Shown: positions 1 through 7,236 of the stretch, piece by piece
How positions within the stretch are numbered: position 1 is the first letter of the stretch
Layout: each line of letters opens with the position of its first letter
NCBI GenBank assembly: GCA_036001225.1
Contig: DASYUM010000247.1
Span: forward strand, 1-29,836
Source of the DNA: DASYUM01 sp036001225
GTDB taxonomy: Bacteria > Methylomirabilota > Methylomirabilia > Rokubacteriales > DASRDR01
Direction of reading: 5' to 3'
DNA: 29,836 nt
The notes under the pieces: generated by a model
Database searches by the model: none
Told to the model about the DNA's origin: nothing
What the model saw: the letters and a program-made list of their open reading frames with translations, nothing else
Made by a program: the position numbers and the translations under genes

Positions 1-1
1 G

Positions 2-559
2 GTGCTGAGCCTCAACCTGTCGCCTCTCGGCTTCATGTTCCTGGCCCAGCTCATCATCTTCCTCCTCGGCTGGCCGCTCGAGTGGACTGAGATCATCGTG
101 ATCTTCGTGCCGATCTTCATCCCGCTGCTCGCGCACTTCCAGATCGACCCGATCCTCTTCGGCACCATGGTCGCGGTGAACCTGCAGGCGGCCTTCCTGT
201 CGCCGCTGGGCTTCCAGTTCACGGCCCAGCTGATCATCTTCCTGCTCGGCTGGCCACTCGAGTGGACCGAGATCATCGTCATCTTCTGTCCGATCTTCAT
301 CCCGCTACTGAGCCACTTCCAGATCGACCCGATCCTCTTCGGCACCATGGTGGCGGTGAATCTCCAGGCCGCGTTCCTCTCCCCGCCGGTGGCGATGTCG
401 GCGTTCTATCTCAAAGGCGTCGCGCCGAAGCACGTGACCCTCAATCAGATCTTCGCCGGGATGATGCCGTACATGATCATCGTGTGCATCTGCCTCGCGT
501 TCATGTACATCTGGCCGGGCATGACGCTCTGGTTGCCGGAGTTCCTCTACGGGAAGTGA
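2..559 (+). CDS. TRAP transporter large permease (DctM/SiaM type), C-terminal part
   Basis: Membrane subunit of a tripartite ATP-independent periplasmic transporter, which uses an ion gradient to import organic acids or similar solutes delivered by a periplasmic binding protein. The frame is open at the left edge, so the start lies outside the window. The last ~115 residues match the conserved DctM end: a hydrophobic hairpin, then PIFIPLL, DPILFGTM, NLQAAFLSPP, FYLKG, and a last hydrophobic helix. Residues are numbered from the GTG at base 2. Residues 6-65 and 66-125 are a near-identical 60-residue tandem duplication, which is not normal for this family (see findings). The amidase starts 21 bp downstream on the same strand, so the transported compound may be an amide. 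That substrate is inference. Confidence 0.85.
   Translation: MLSLNLSPLGFMFLAQLIIFLLGWPLEWTEIIVIFVPIFIPLLAHFQIDPILFGTMVAVNLQAAFLSPLGFQFTAQLIIFLLGWPLEWTEIIVIFCPIFIPLLSHFQIDPILFGTMVAVNLQAAFLSPPVAMSAFYLKGVAPKHVTLNQIFAGMMPYMIIVCICLAFMYIWPGMTLWLPEFLYGK
17..376 (+). repeat. 180-bp in-frame tandem duplication inside the TRAP permease gene
   Basis: Unit 1 is 17-196 and unit 2 is 197-376. By hand count 18 of 60 codons differ, 14 of them silently; the four amino-acid changes are M/Q, L/T, V/C and A/S. Both units begin with CTGTCGCC, and the segment after unit 2 again encodes Leu-Ser-Pro, so the junction sits at a short shared motif. Confidence 0.9.
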
Positions 560-580
560 TCGCCCGACCGGCGCGGCTTG

Positions 581-1921
581 ATGGATCGAGCCAATCTCCA
601 CGCGCTCTCGGCATCGGACGCGGCGCGCGCGATCCGGGAGGGCCTCCTCAGCTCGGAGCAGCTGGTCGAGGCGTGCCTGGCCCGGGTCCGCGAGACCGAC
701 GCCGAGATCCAGGCCTGGGCGTTCCTCGATCCCGATCACGCGCTCGCCCAGGCGCGCGCGGCTGACGAGTTTCGGCTCTCCGGTCAGCCCATCGGCCCGC
801 TGCACGGACTGCCGGTGGGCCTCAAGGACATCCTCGACACCGCCGACATGCCGACCGAGAACGGTTCCGTGCTGCACGCCGGTCGCACGCCCTCCCGCGA
901 TGCCGCCGTGGTCGCGATGCTGCGCGGGGCGGGGGCGGTGATCATGGGCAAGACGGTGACCACGGAGTTCGCCGGCCGGACGCCCGGCAAGACGCGCAAC
1001 CCGCACAACCCCACCCACACGCCCGGCGGATCCTCGAGTGGCTCGGCGGCGGCGGTGGCGGCCGGGATGGCGCCGCTCGCGCTCGGCAGCCAGACCGCCG
1101 GCTCGACCATCCGGCCGGCGTCGTTCTGTGGCGTCTACGGCTTCAAGCCGACCCATGGCTTGATCCCGCGCCACGGGATGTTCCAGCTCTCGCGGACGCT
1201 CGACCACGTCGGGCTGTTCGCGCGCACGATCGGGGACATCGCGCTGCTCGCCGAGCAGGTCGTGGGCTATGACGAGCGGGATCCCGATTCGCGGCCGCGG
1301 GCGCGCGTCCGCTACCGCGAGGTGGCGGCCGAGGAACCGCCGTTGCCACCGATGTTCGCGTTCGTGAAGACGGCCCGCTGGGATCGTCTCCCCGACGACG
1401 CCCGGGAAGCCTTCGCCGAGCTGAGCGACTACCTCGGCGACCGCGTCGAAGAGCTCGAGCTGTCGCCGGCCGCCGACGAGGCGTTGGAGTGGCACCGGGT
1501 CATCATGGAAGCCGAGATGGCGGCCAACCTGGGCCGGGAGTGGGACAAGGGCGCCGACCGGCTCTCCGCCGCGCTGCGCGAGCGGCTCGAGCGCGGCCGG
1601 GAAGTGCGCGCGCTCGACTATCTGCGCGCCCGGGCCCGCGTTGCCGAGCTCAACGAGAGCCTGGGCGAGCTGTTCGAGCAGCGCTACGACGCGATCCTGA
1701 CGCCCGCCGCCTTCGGCACCGCGCCGACCGGGCTCGAATCGACCGGGGATCCAGCCTTCTGTACCCTGTGGACGCTGTGCGGCGTGCCGGCGCTCAGCGT
1801 GCCGCTCATGCAGGGCGCGAACGGCCTGCCGCTCGGCGTCCAGCTGGTCGGTCCGCGGCACGGTGACGGGCGGCTGCTGCGCACCGCGCGCTGGCTCACG
1901 ACCCACGTCGAGGCCGGTTGA
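581..1921 (+). CDS. Amidase signature family hydrolase
   Basis: Cytoplasmic hydrolase of carboxylic amides, from the family that includes GatA, fatty-acid amide hydrolase and many catabolic amidases. With the ATG at 581 the Ser-cisSer-Lys triad is visible: Lys82 in GLPVGLKD, cis-Ser151 in GGSSSGS, and nucleophile Ser175 in QTAGSTIRP, followed by the usual FCGVYGFKPTHG. The 446 residues are normal for the family. A TTG three bases upstream of the ATG's preceding codon is possible but less likely; no clear Shine-Dalgarno is seen for either. It lies 21 bp after the TRAP permease and is probably co-transcribed with it. GatA is unlikely because no gatB or gatC is near. The substrate cannot be read from sequence. 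Confidence 0.9.
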   Translation: MDRANLHALSASDAARAIREGLLSSEQLVEACLARVRETDAEIQAWAFLDPDHALAQARAADEFRLSGQPIGPLHGLPVGLKDILDTADMPTENGSVLHAGRTPSRDAAVVAMLRGAGAVIMGKTVTTEFAGRTPGKTRNPHNPTHTPGGSSSGSAAAVAAGMAPLALGSQTAGSTIRPASFCGVYGFKPTHGLIPRHGMFQLSRTLDHVGLFARTIGDIALLAEQVVGYDERDPDSRPRARVRYREVAAEEPPLPPMFAFVKTARWDRLPDDAREAFAELSDYLGDRVEELELSPAADEALEWHRVIMEAEMAANLGREWDKGADRLSAALRERLERGREVRALDYLRARARVAELNESLGELFEQRYDAILTPAAFGTAPTGLESTGDPAFCTLWTLCGVPALSVPLMQGANGLPLGVQLVGPRHGDGRLLRTARWLTTHVEAG

Positions 1922-1967
1922 GGGGGTGCGGGTCGCCCGAGGCGTCCCGGAGTCGCCCGCCCGGGCC

Positions 1968-1997
1968 TTGACGTCGCCCCTCCCCCCGGCCTAGATT
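1968..1997 (+). promoter_or_regulatory. Predicted sigma70-type promoter for the aldehyde dehydrogenase
   Basis: TTGACG at 1968-1973, 18-bp spacer, TAGATT at 1992-1997. It lies in the gap between amidase and dehydrogenase and would start transcription near 2004, leaving a ~60-nt leader. Confidence 0.5.
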
Positions 1998-2065
1998 GCC
2001 CCCTACCACGGCGGGCGGGCGGCCCTCGGCCGCTCGACGCCCGCCCGGAAAGGATGGTCTGGGGG

Positions 2066-3529
2066 ATGGCTGACCTGCAGCGGATGTTCATCGACGGACA
2101 GTGGGTGGAGGCGTACTCCGGCCGGACGTTCACGGTGACGGACCCGGCGACGGGTGATGCGATCGGCGAGGTCGCCGACGGCGGGGCCGCCGAGACGACG
2201 CGGGCCATCGAAGCGGCTCAGCGCGCCTTTCCGGGTTGGGCCGCGCGGCCGGCCAAGGAGCGCGGCGCCGTCCTGCTGCGCATCCAGAGCCTGATGGAGG
2301 CGCGCCGGGACGATCTCGCTCGCCTGGTCACCCGCGAGAACGGCAAGCCGTTCGAGGAGGCGCGGCGCGAGGTCGGCTTCGCGCTCGGCTACTTCGGCTG
2401 GTTCGCCGAGGAGGCGCGGCGAAGCTACGGCGACCTGGTGCCGTCGCCATTCCCGGACAAGCGCCTGTGGGTGATCCACCAGCCGGTCGGCGTGGTGGGC
2501 GCCATCACACCCTGGAACTTTCCCGCCACCATGGTCACCCGGAAGATCGCGCCGGCGTTGGCGGCCGGCTGCCCGGTGGTCCTCAAGCCGGCCTCGGCCA
2601 CGCCCCTGACGGCGCTGGCGCTGGCCGCGATCACCGCGGAGGCCGGGCTTCCGGCCGGGGTGTTCAATGTCGTCACCGGCGCGAAGTCCCGGCCCATCGG
2701 GGACGCGCTGGTCGGGCATCCGCTGGTGCGAAAAATCGCCTTCACCGGCTCCACCGAGGTGGGCAAGCAGCTCATGCAGGCCGCCGCCCGCTCGCTCAAG
2801 CGGGTCTCGTTCGAGCTGGGGGGCAACGCACCCTTCGTCGTCTTCGACGACGTCGACCTGGATGCCGCCGTCGAGGGGGCGGTGGCGATCAAGTTCCTCC
2901 GGGTCGGCGGACAATCCTGCATCTGCGCCAACCGGCTCTTCGTCCAGGACACGGTCGCCGAGGCTTTCCTCCCCCGGTTCCTGGCGGCGGTCCGACGACT
3001 CCGGGTCGGACCCGGATTCGAGCCGGACGTGGTCGTGGGGCCGCTGATCAACGAGGAGACGCGGAAGCAGGTCCACCGCCTGGTCGAGGATGCGGTGGCC
3101 GGCGGTGCCCGGGTCGCTCTCGGCGGCCGGGCGCTGGACGAGGGGGCCCTGGCCCGCGGCTACTTCTATGCGCCGACTGTCCTGCTCGACGTGCGGGACG
3201 AGATGCGGGTCTGCCGGGAGGAGATCTTCGGCCCGGTCGCGCCGGTGCTGACGTTCCGGACCGAGGCCGAGCTGATCGAGCGCGCCAACGCCACCGAGTA
3301 CGGGCTGGCCGCGTACCTCTACACGCGCGATCTCGGCCGCATCACCCGGGTGGCCGAGGCCCTCCAGTACGGGCTGGTCGGCGTCAACGACGCCGCGGGG
3401 TACACGCACGAGGTGCCGTTCGGCGGCTTCAAAGAGTCGGGCCTCGGCCGGGAAGGCGGGCGGGCCGGCCTCCACGAGTACATGGAAGTGAAATCGATCG
3501 TCGTGAACGTGCCCCGGGCCGGAAGCTGA
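2066..3529 (+). CDS. gabD: NAD(P)-dependent succinate-semialdehyde dehydrogenase-like aldehyde dehydrogenase
   Basis: Oxidises an aldehyde, most likely succinate semialdehyde, to the acid. It resembles GabD along its whole length: PWNFPA (Asn151), VLKPAS, FTGSTEVGKQLM, FELGGNAPF (Glu250), catalytic Cys285 in GQSCICANR, EEIFGPVAP, and the C-terminal PFGGFKESGLGREGG. Cys287 next to Cys285 gives the CxC pair linked to redox control in some SSADH enzymes (family knowledge). I chose the ATG at 2066 (MADLQRMFIDGQWV) because GGAAAGGA at 2047-2054 sits at a usable distance from it; the in-frame ATG at 2054 overlaps that site. Length is 487 residues, normal. The promoter upstream suggests its own unit. 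Exact substrate is inferred. Confidence 0.9.
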   Translation: MADLQRMFIDGQWVEAYSGRTFTVTDPATGDAIGEVADGGAAETTRAIEAAQRAFPGWAARPAKERGAVLLRIQSLMEARRDDLARLVTRENGKPFEEARREVGFALGYFGWFAEEARRSYGDLVPSPFPDKRLWVIHQPVGVVGAITPWNFPATMVTRKIAPALAAGCPVVLKPASATPLTALALAAITAEAGLPAGVFNVVTGAKSRPIGDALVGHPLVRKIAFTGSTEVGKQLMQAAARSLKRVSFELGGNAPFVVFDDVDLDAAVEGAVAIKFLRVGGQSCICANRLFVQDTVAEAFLPRFLAAVRRLRVGPGFEPDVVVGPLINEETRKQVHRLVEDAVAGGARVALGGRALDEGALARGYFYAPTVLLDVRDEMRVCREEIFGPVAPVLTFRTEAELIERANATEYGLAAYLYTRDLGRITRVAEALQYGLVGVNDAAGYTHEVPFGGFKESGLGREGGRAGLHEYMEVKSIVVNVPRAGS

Positions 3530-3609
3530 GGGTCCGTCGCCCGGTCGGTCAGGGGCCAGGGGCCCGCTAGGACGGGAGGGTGTGGCGGCCGGGGTGTCGC
3601 GTCAGAAGG

Positions 3610-3840
3610 TCAGCCCTGGGTGACCGAGACCCGGAAGCCGTATTTCCAGAGTGGATCCTCCCCATCCCGGCCCCCGCGCCGATCGGTCCGCCGGCGGTCA
3701 TCACCCACGTCGCCGTTCCGCCCCCGGCGCTCTCCGAGGCGACGGTCGAGGAGGACCGATACCCCCGGCTCCTGCAAGTGTTGCTGGAGGTATTCGAAGA
3801 GACCGACCTCGTCACGCCGGACCACCACCACGAACCCCAT
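3610..3840 (-). CDS. Small Arg-rich protein with DRRxGxRR / RRRxDRR motif, unknown function
   Basis: A 76-residue protein. An N-terminal hydrophobic/amphipathic part (FVVVVRRDEVGLFEYL) is followed by VSVLLDRRLGERRG, a spacer, DDRRRTDRRG, then WKYGFRVSV. Its start is supported by GGGAGG four bases before the ATG at 3840. The same arrangement (VVxR, GL[YF][DE]YL, LDRRxG[ED]RR, RRRxDRR, GFxV) is found at the C-terminus of the TPR protein at the right end of the window, so two loci back this reading frame. I know no name or function for the domain; the Arg blocks suggest nucleic-acid or acidic-surface contact, which is speculation. Longer frames on both strands overlap it but lack homology and a ribosome binding site. 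Confidence 0.7.
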   Translation of the reverse strand: MGFVVVVRRDEVGLFEYLQQHLQEPGVSVLLDRRLGERRGRNGDVGDDRRRTDRRGGRDGEDPLWKYGFRVSVTQG

Positions 3841-3948
3841 ATGCCTCCCGCCGGTTGAAGGACACGCGCCTCAGGGCGCCACTCTAGCAGGCAGTCCCGC
3901 TGGCGGCAAGGGCGGAAGGGCGGAAGCTAAGGGTTTCCCCGGGCCGCC

Positions 3949-3976
3949 TTGACCGCCTCCCGCCGCCGGGTGTATC
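3949..3976 (+). promoter_or_regulatory. Possible promoter upstream of the zinc-ribbon gene
   Basis: TTGACC at 3949-3954 and TGTATC at 3971-3976 with a 16-bp spacer, about 60 bp before the start. The -10 match is poor. Confidence 0.3.
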
Positions 3977-4034
3977 AGGGATGGGAGGCGCCCGAAGAGA
4001 CCACAGAACCGCGCCGGGGGAGGAGGAGTGGTGC

Positions 4035-4196
4035 ATGCCTCTCTACGAGTATCTGTGTCCCCGCTGTCGGAAGGGGGTGGCCCTGACGCTCACGCTCAAG
4101 GAGCGGGAGAGCGGCGGTGCCAAGTGTCCGGACTGCCGCACGACGCTTGAGCCGGTCATGGCGCCGTTCTATTCGAAGACATCGCGCAAGAGCTAG
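4035..4196 (+). CDS. FmdB-type zinc ribbon protein
   Basis: A 53-residue protein starting MPLYEYLCPRC, the typical start of the FmdB/CxxC_CxxC_SSSS putative regulatory family. Two CxxC knuckles (Cys8/Cys11 and Cys31/Cys34) can bind one zinc. The C-terminus (FYSKTSRKS) is the short basic-polar tail usual in the family. A strong AGGAGGAG at 4021-4028 precedes the ATG by six bases. The role of these proteins is unclear; named members lie beside amidase or formamidase genes, and here an amidase is 2 kb upstream, though not adjacent. Confidence 0.85.
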   Translation: MPLYEYLCPRCRKGVALTLTLKERESGGAKCPDCRTTLEPVMAPFYSKTSRKS

Positions 4197-4309
4197 ACCA
4201 GGCCGCGGGCCCGGGTGACCAGCCGGGCGAGGACGCCGGCCGAGCGCGTCCCGCCGAGCCGGAGGACGACGCCGGGCGACGTCGACCGAGCCCGTTGAAA
4301 GGGGGTTTC

Positions 4310-4834
4310 ATGCAGCTCAGAGGCAAGCGGGTGGCGATCCTCGCCGAGAACCTGTACCAGGAGATGGAGCTCTGGGTCCCCTACTACCGGCTGAAGGAAG
4401 AGGGGGCCGACGTCCAGGTGGTTGGCGCGGGGGGCGCCAAGTCGTACACGTCCAAGCACGGCTATCCGGTCAACGTGGACGTCCAGGCCGAACAGGCCAA
4501 CGCCGCGGAGTACGACGCCGTCGTCATCCCGGGCGGGTTCGCGCCCGACATGATGCGCCGCTCGCCGGCGATGGTGAAGCTGGTGCGCGAGGCCTTCCAG
4601 CACGGAAAGCTCGTGGCCGCCATCTGTCACGCCGGCTGGATGCCGGTGTCGGCCGGGATCCTCAAAGGCAAGCGCGCGACCAGCTTCTTCTCGATCAAGG
4701 ATGACCTGGTCAATGCCGGCGCCACCTGGGTAGACGAGGAGGTCGTGGTGGACGGCAACCTGGTCACCTCGCGGAAGCCGGACGACCTGCCCGCCTTCTG
4801 CCGCGAGATCGTGAAGGCGCTGGCCAAGAAGTAG
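4310..4834 (+). CDS. DJ-1/PfpI family protein (type 1 glutamine amidotransferase-like)
   Basis: A 174-residue protein of the DJ-1/PfpI superfamily, which includes stress-protective glyoxalase/deglycase-like enzymes and archaeal PfpI. The nucleophile elbow is AAICHAGWMP with Cys106-His107; Glu20 in YQEMELW corresponds to the Glu that tunes the cysteine in DJ-1. VVIPGGFAPD precedes it, and the family's TSFFSIKDDLVNAGA-type segment follows. GGGGG just before the ATG at 4310 acts as ribosome binding site. A TTG at 4295 would add five residues and is less likely. It sits 113 bp after the zinc ribbon gene and is closed by a strong terminator. Whether it acts as glyoxalase III, deglycase or protease cannot be decided here. 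Confidence 0.9.
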   Translation: MQLRGKRVAILAENLYQEMELWVPYYRLKEEGADVQVVGAGGAKSYTSKHGYPVNVDVQAEQANAAEYDAVVIPGGFAPDMMRRSPAMVKLVREAFQHGKLVAAICHAGWMPVSAGILKGKRATSFFSIKDDLVNAGATWVDEEVVVDGNLVTSRKPDDLPAFCREIVKALAKK

Positions 4835-4858
4835 CCCGACCAGGCCCACCAACGCGCC

Positions 4859-4894
4859 AACGGGAGCGGCGGCCGCCGCTCCCGTTGATTTTTT
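4859..4894 (+). terminator. Intrinsic terminator after the DJ-1/PfpI gene
   Basis: A perfect 28-bp palindrome at 4859-4886 (arm AACGGGAGCGGCGG) followed by GATTTTTT to 4894. It lies 25 bp after the stop codon. It is the only hairpin in the window with a clear U tract. Confidence 0.9.
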
Positions 4895-4933
4895 CCGGGT
4901 GGGCGCGGCGGCGGGGCCCGGCTTCGGGCCGCC

Positions 4934-4958
4934 CGAGGGGGGCGCAGCCCCCTCCGAA
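4934..4958 (-). terminator. GGAGGGGGC hairpin just after the hydroxyacid dehydrogenase
   Basis: On the minus strand the hairpin CGGAGGGGGC-TG-CGCCCCCCTCG starts a few bases after the stop codon. It has no U tract. Near-identical hairpins lie just after the stop codons at 11827, 12714 and 21993, always oriented with the gene. Confidence 0.5.
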
Positions 4959-4959
4959 G

Positions 4960-5910
4960 CTAATAGCCGCGACGGAGATCGACCCGACCGCGCAGCGCCC
5001 GGCCGCCGAGGAAGCGCTGGAGGTTTTCGTTGAAGACGGGCGCGATCTCCTCCGGCACGTTCGGGCCCGAGACGTGCGGGGTCACCACCACATTCGGCAT
5101 GGCCCAGAACGGATGGTCAGGGGGAAGCGGCTCTTCGGCGAAGACGTCGAGCACCGCGCCGCCGAGCCACCGCTCGTGGAGGGCGCGGACCAGCGCATCC
5201 TCCTGGACGAGGCCGCCCCGGCCGACGTTGACCAGCCAGGCGCCCGCCCGCATCGCCCGCAACTCGGCTTCGCCCACGATCCCTCGAGTCTCGGGTGTGA
5301 GTGGCAGCGCCAGCACGACGTAGTCGCTGGCGTGGAGCAACTCGCGCAATCCCGTCCGGCGGAAGACGCGCTCGGCCTCGGGAACGCGCCGGCCGCTCCG
5401 GTTGAGGCCGATGACGCCCATTCCGAAGGCCCGCGCCGCCCGAGCGATGGCGCGGCCGATGGACCCGAGCCCGACCACGCCGAGGGTCCGGCCGCGGAGG
5501 AGCGTAGGGTTGACCGGCTCCCACTGCCGCGCGCGCTGGGCGGCCCGGAACGCCTCGGTGTGCTGGGTGCCCCACAGGAGCCAGCCCAGCGTGTACTCGG
5601 CCATCCAGGGGCCGAAGACCTCTTCGACCCGGGTCAGGATGACCTTCGGCGGGAACGGAGCGTCGAGAAAGGCGTTGACGCCAGCGCCCATGACCTGGAT
5701 CCAACGGAGCCGCCGGGCGCGGGGGAGCAACTCGGTCGGGAAGCCCCACGTGTAGAGGACTTCCATCTCCTCGAGGTAGGGACCAGCCTCGGCCGGTGTC
5801 GAGGCCACGCGGAGCCGCACTCGGCCGCGAGGGGCGCGAACCAGCCTCGCGTAGGTCTGAGCCTCCTCCGGGTGATACACCAGGATGGAGACTGGACCCT
5901 GTCGAGGCAT
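4960..5910 (-). CDS. D-2-hydroxyacid dehydrogenase (NAD-binding)
   Basis: Oxidoreductase interconverting a 2-keto acid and a D-2-hydroxyacid with NAD(P)H. From the ATG at 5910 (316 residues) the Rossmann motif is GLGSIG at 147-152 within VVGLGSIGRAIA. The catalytic Arg231 is in NVGRGGLV, Glu260 in DVFAEEPLP and His279 in TPHVSG. MGAGVNAF near residue 75 is the usual substrate-loop region. No Shine-Dalgarno is visible. A TATAGT at 5919-5924 (minus strand) ends eight bases before the ATG, so a leaderless transcript is likely. A GTG at 5916 would add two residues. It diverges from the OsmC selenoprotein gene with 75 bp between them. Family members include glyoxylate/hydroxypyruvate reductases; the exact substrate is unknown. 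Confidence 0.9.
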   Translation of the reverse strand: MPRQGPVSILVYHPEEAQTYARLVRAPRGRVRLRVASTPAEAGPYLEEMEVLYTWGFPTELLPRARRLRWIQVMGAGVNAFLDAPFPPKVILTRVEEVFGPWMAEYTLGWLLWGTQHTEAFRAAQRARQWEPVNPTLLRGRTLGVVGLGSIGRAIARAARAFGMGVIGLNRSGRRVPEAERVFRRTGLRELLHASDYVVLALPLTPETRGIVGEAELRAMRAGAWLVNVGRGGLVQEDALVRALHERWLGGAVLDVFAEEPLPPDHPFWAMPNVVVTPHVSGPNVPEEIAPVFNENLQRFLGGRALRGRVDLRRGY

Positions 5911-5985
5911 TGGCACGCACTATAGCACAACCCTGCGTGATACCATGCCAAACGGGGAACTTCTCCGATCCAGGAGGCCCGCCTC

Positions 5986-6372
5986 ATGGCCCGTCCCGTC
6001 CACGTCGAATCCGCCGGCGCCCTCGGTCAGGACATCTGGGTGGGTCCGCACCGCTTCACCGCCGACGAACCACCGGAGGTCGGCGGCGCGGACGCCGGTC
6101 CTACCCCCGTCGAGCTACTCCTGGCCGCGCTCGGGACCTGAACGGCGATCACGGTCTCGCTGTACGCGAGACGGAAGGGATGGCCGCTGGAAGGAGTCGA
6201 GGTGGACGTCAGTCACCAGGGGGACGGCGGGGAGGGACGAAAGCGGATCGAGCTGCGTCTGAGCCTCGACGGCGACCTCACCGCGGAACAGCAGGCTCGC
6301 CTGCGCGCCGTCTCCCGGCGCTGCCCCGTCCACCGGATGCTCGACGGCGGGGCGGAGGTCGTCGAAGTCTGA
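5986..6372 (+). CDS. OsmC/Ohr family selenoprotein (Sec52 at in-frame TGA)
   Basis: A 128-residue OsmC-like thiol peroxidase read through an in-frame TGA at 6139-6141. The ATG at 5986 has a strong AGGAGG at 5972-5977. Residues 39-61 read PTPVELLLAALGT, then the TGA codon, then TAITVSLYA. This is the family motif in which the reactive cysteine follows LGxC, so TGA replaces exactly that residue. The second conserved cysteine is present (Cys113 in RRCPVHRML), and KGWPLEGVEVDV and GDLTAEQQARL are typical OsmC segments on the far side, in frame, up to the true TGA stop at 6370. A hairpin fitting a bacterial SECIS lies directly after the codon. OsmC proteins reduce organic or hydrogen peroxides with dithiol help; Sec should make a more reactive peroxidatic site. 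The alternative is a pseudogene or sequencing error (Cys TGC/TGT to TGA), less likely given the hairpin and the second case at 28992. Confidence 0.85.
6139..6172 (+). promoter_or_regulatory. Sec UGA codon and candidate bacterial SECIS hairpin (OsmC)
   Basis: UGA at 6139-6141 is followed after 12 nt by a perfect 7-bp stem, GUCUCGC (6154-6160) with GCGAGAC (6166-6172), around the loop UGUAC (6161-6165). The loop begins 20 nt after the UGA and has G as its second base, within known bacterial SECIS geometry (loop 16-37 nt downstream, G among its first two bases). Confidence 0.7.
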
Positions 6373-6398
6373 CGCGGGCGCCCGGCGGGGCTCGACGC

Positions 6399-6815
6399 TC
6401 AGCGGGTCAGGCTGACGCCGCCGGCCGCCGCCCGGCGGGCCGCCTCGTCCACGGTGGCGGCCCGACTCGTCGCCTCGCGCCGTAGGCCGCCGAGCTTCGC
6501 CCGGAGGGCCTCGGCTTCCTCGCGCGTCTTCTTGCGCTCGGCGGGGTCGGTCGTCGAGTTGTGGGCATCCACCAGACGGTCGTGCTGCGCCAGGGTCACG
6601 TGGTACTCGTACAGCGCCTGGTTGTAGCGCTGCACCGCGTCGTTGTAGGCGCGCTTCAGCGCGACCTTCTGGGGCGTGTCGTCGGCGCTGAACTCGGCGT
6701 AGGAGAGGTAGTCGGGCTTGGCCGGCTGGGCCGCCGCCCCCATCCCGACCAGGGCCAGGACCAACACCATCGCGATGCCGGCCGCACGGTGTTCGAGCGC
6801 GGGCTTCGGCCTCAC
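6399..6815 (-). CDS. Exported protein, unknown function, predicted coiled-coil
   Basis: A 138-residue protein from the GTG at 6815. The N-terminus has a basic stretch, a hydrophobic core (MVLVLALVGMG) and an AAAQ-like cleavage site near residue 30, so it is likely exported. The mature part is charged and helical: YNDAVQRYNQALYEYHVTLAQHDRLVDAHN, then an Arg/Glu/Ala-rich segment with heptad-like spacing. No catalytic motif is visible. The start is set by a GTGA overlap with the stop of the upstream AsnC-type gene, which implies translational coupling. If the ATG at codon 16 is used instead, the signal peptide is shorter. I do not recognise a family. Confidence 0.65.
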   Translation of the reverse strand: MRPKPALEHRAAGIAMVLVLALVGMGAAAQPAKPDYLSYAEFSADDTPQKVALKRAYNDAVQRYNQALYEYHVTLAQHDRLVDAHNSTTDPAERKKTREEAEALRAKLGGLRREATSRAATVDEAARRAAAGGVSLTR

Positions 6816-7057
6816 CCGATGGACACCGCCAGGCAGGTCGTGGTCCGCGTGACGCCGTCGATGGCGCCGATGCCGTCGGTGACGAGCTGGCCGATTTCGT
6901 CCAGCGTGGGCCCCTCGACCACCGCGATGTAGTCGTAGGGGCCGGTGACGGCGTCGAGCGACTCCACGCGGCACTTCCCGGGCTTGACCTTCGTCAGCGC
7001 CTTCTTCACGGCCTTGGTCTTCCCGGCGCTCGTCTCGACCAGGACATATGCCTTCAT
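6812..7057 (-). CDS. Lrp/AsnC ligand-binding (RAM) domain protein without DNA-binding domain
   Basis: An 81-residue stand-alone regulator-of-amino-acid-metabolism (AsnC_trans_reg) domain: MKAYVLVETSAG at the start, then VESLDAVTGPYDYIAVVEG and DEIGQLVTDGIGAIDGVTRTTTCL. This is the conserved beta-alpha-beta pattern, with the GxYD turn typical of the ligand site. There is no helix-turn-helix, so it either binds a small molecule alone or forms mixed oligomers with full-length Lrp proteins (inference from the family). GGAGGT five bases before the ATG at 7057 and a near-consensus promoter fix the start. Its TGA overlaps the GTG of the next gene. Confidence 0.85.
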   Translation of the reverse strand: MKAYVLVETSAGKTKAVKKALTKVKPGKCRVESLDAVTGPYDYIAVVEGPTLDEIGQLVTDGIGAIDGVTRTTTCLAVSIG

Positions 7058-7090
7058 GGGCGACCTCCAGCCGACTCGCGCGGCGCCGTC

Positions 7091-7120
7091 ATTACAGCGT
7101 GGCCAGCGCGGCGCTGTCAA
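7091..7120 (-). promoter_or_regulatory. Predicted promoter for the AsnC-domain operon
   Basis: On the minus strand, TTGACA (7115-7120), an 18-bp spacer and TGTAAT (7091-7096). The start would fall near 7084, about 27 nt before the ATG at 7057. Confidence 0.7.
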
Positions 7121-7236
7121 GCTTTCGACGCGTGTGTCGGCCCGTCCGACTTGCCGTCCGAAGAGACTTAGAGACCTGTCGGGGTAACAAACGCGCGGGG
7201 CGCTGCCGAACCGCCAAGGGTCGGTGTTCCGATTGA

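Noticed and set aside
305..1906. 533-codon minus-strand open frame
   Set aside because: It lies antisense to the amidase with clear family motifs; Arg/Pro/Gly-rich composition is the usual shadow in high-GC DNA.
2054..2068. ATG at 2054 as start of the aldehyde dehydrogenase
   Set aside because: The only Shine-Dalgarno-like sequence overlaps this ATG; the ATG at 2066 fits its spacing and the family N-terminus.
5986..6372. Reading the TGA in OsmC (and Grx) as tryptophan, i.e. an alternative genetic code
   Set aside because: TGA ends many intact genes here (for example 559, 1921, 3529, 16991), TGG is used for Trp throughout, and Trp at the catalytic cysteine site makes no sense.
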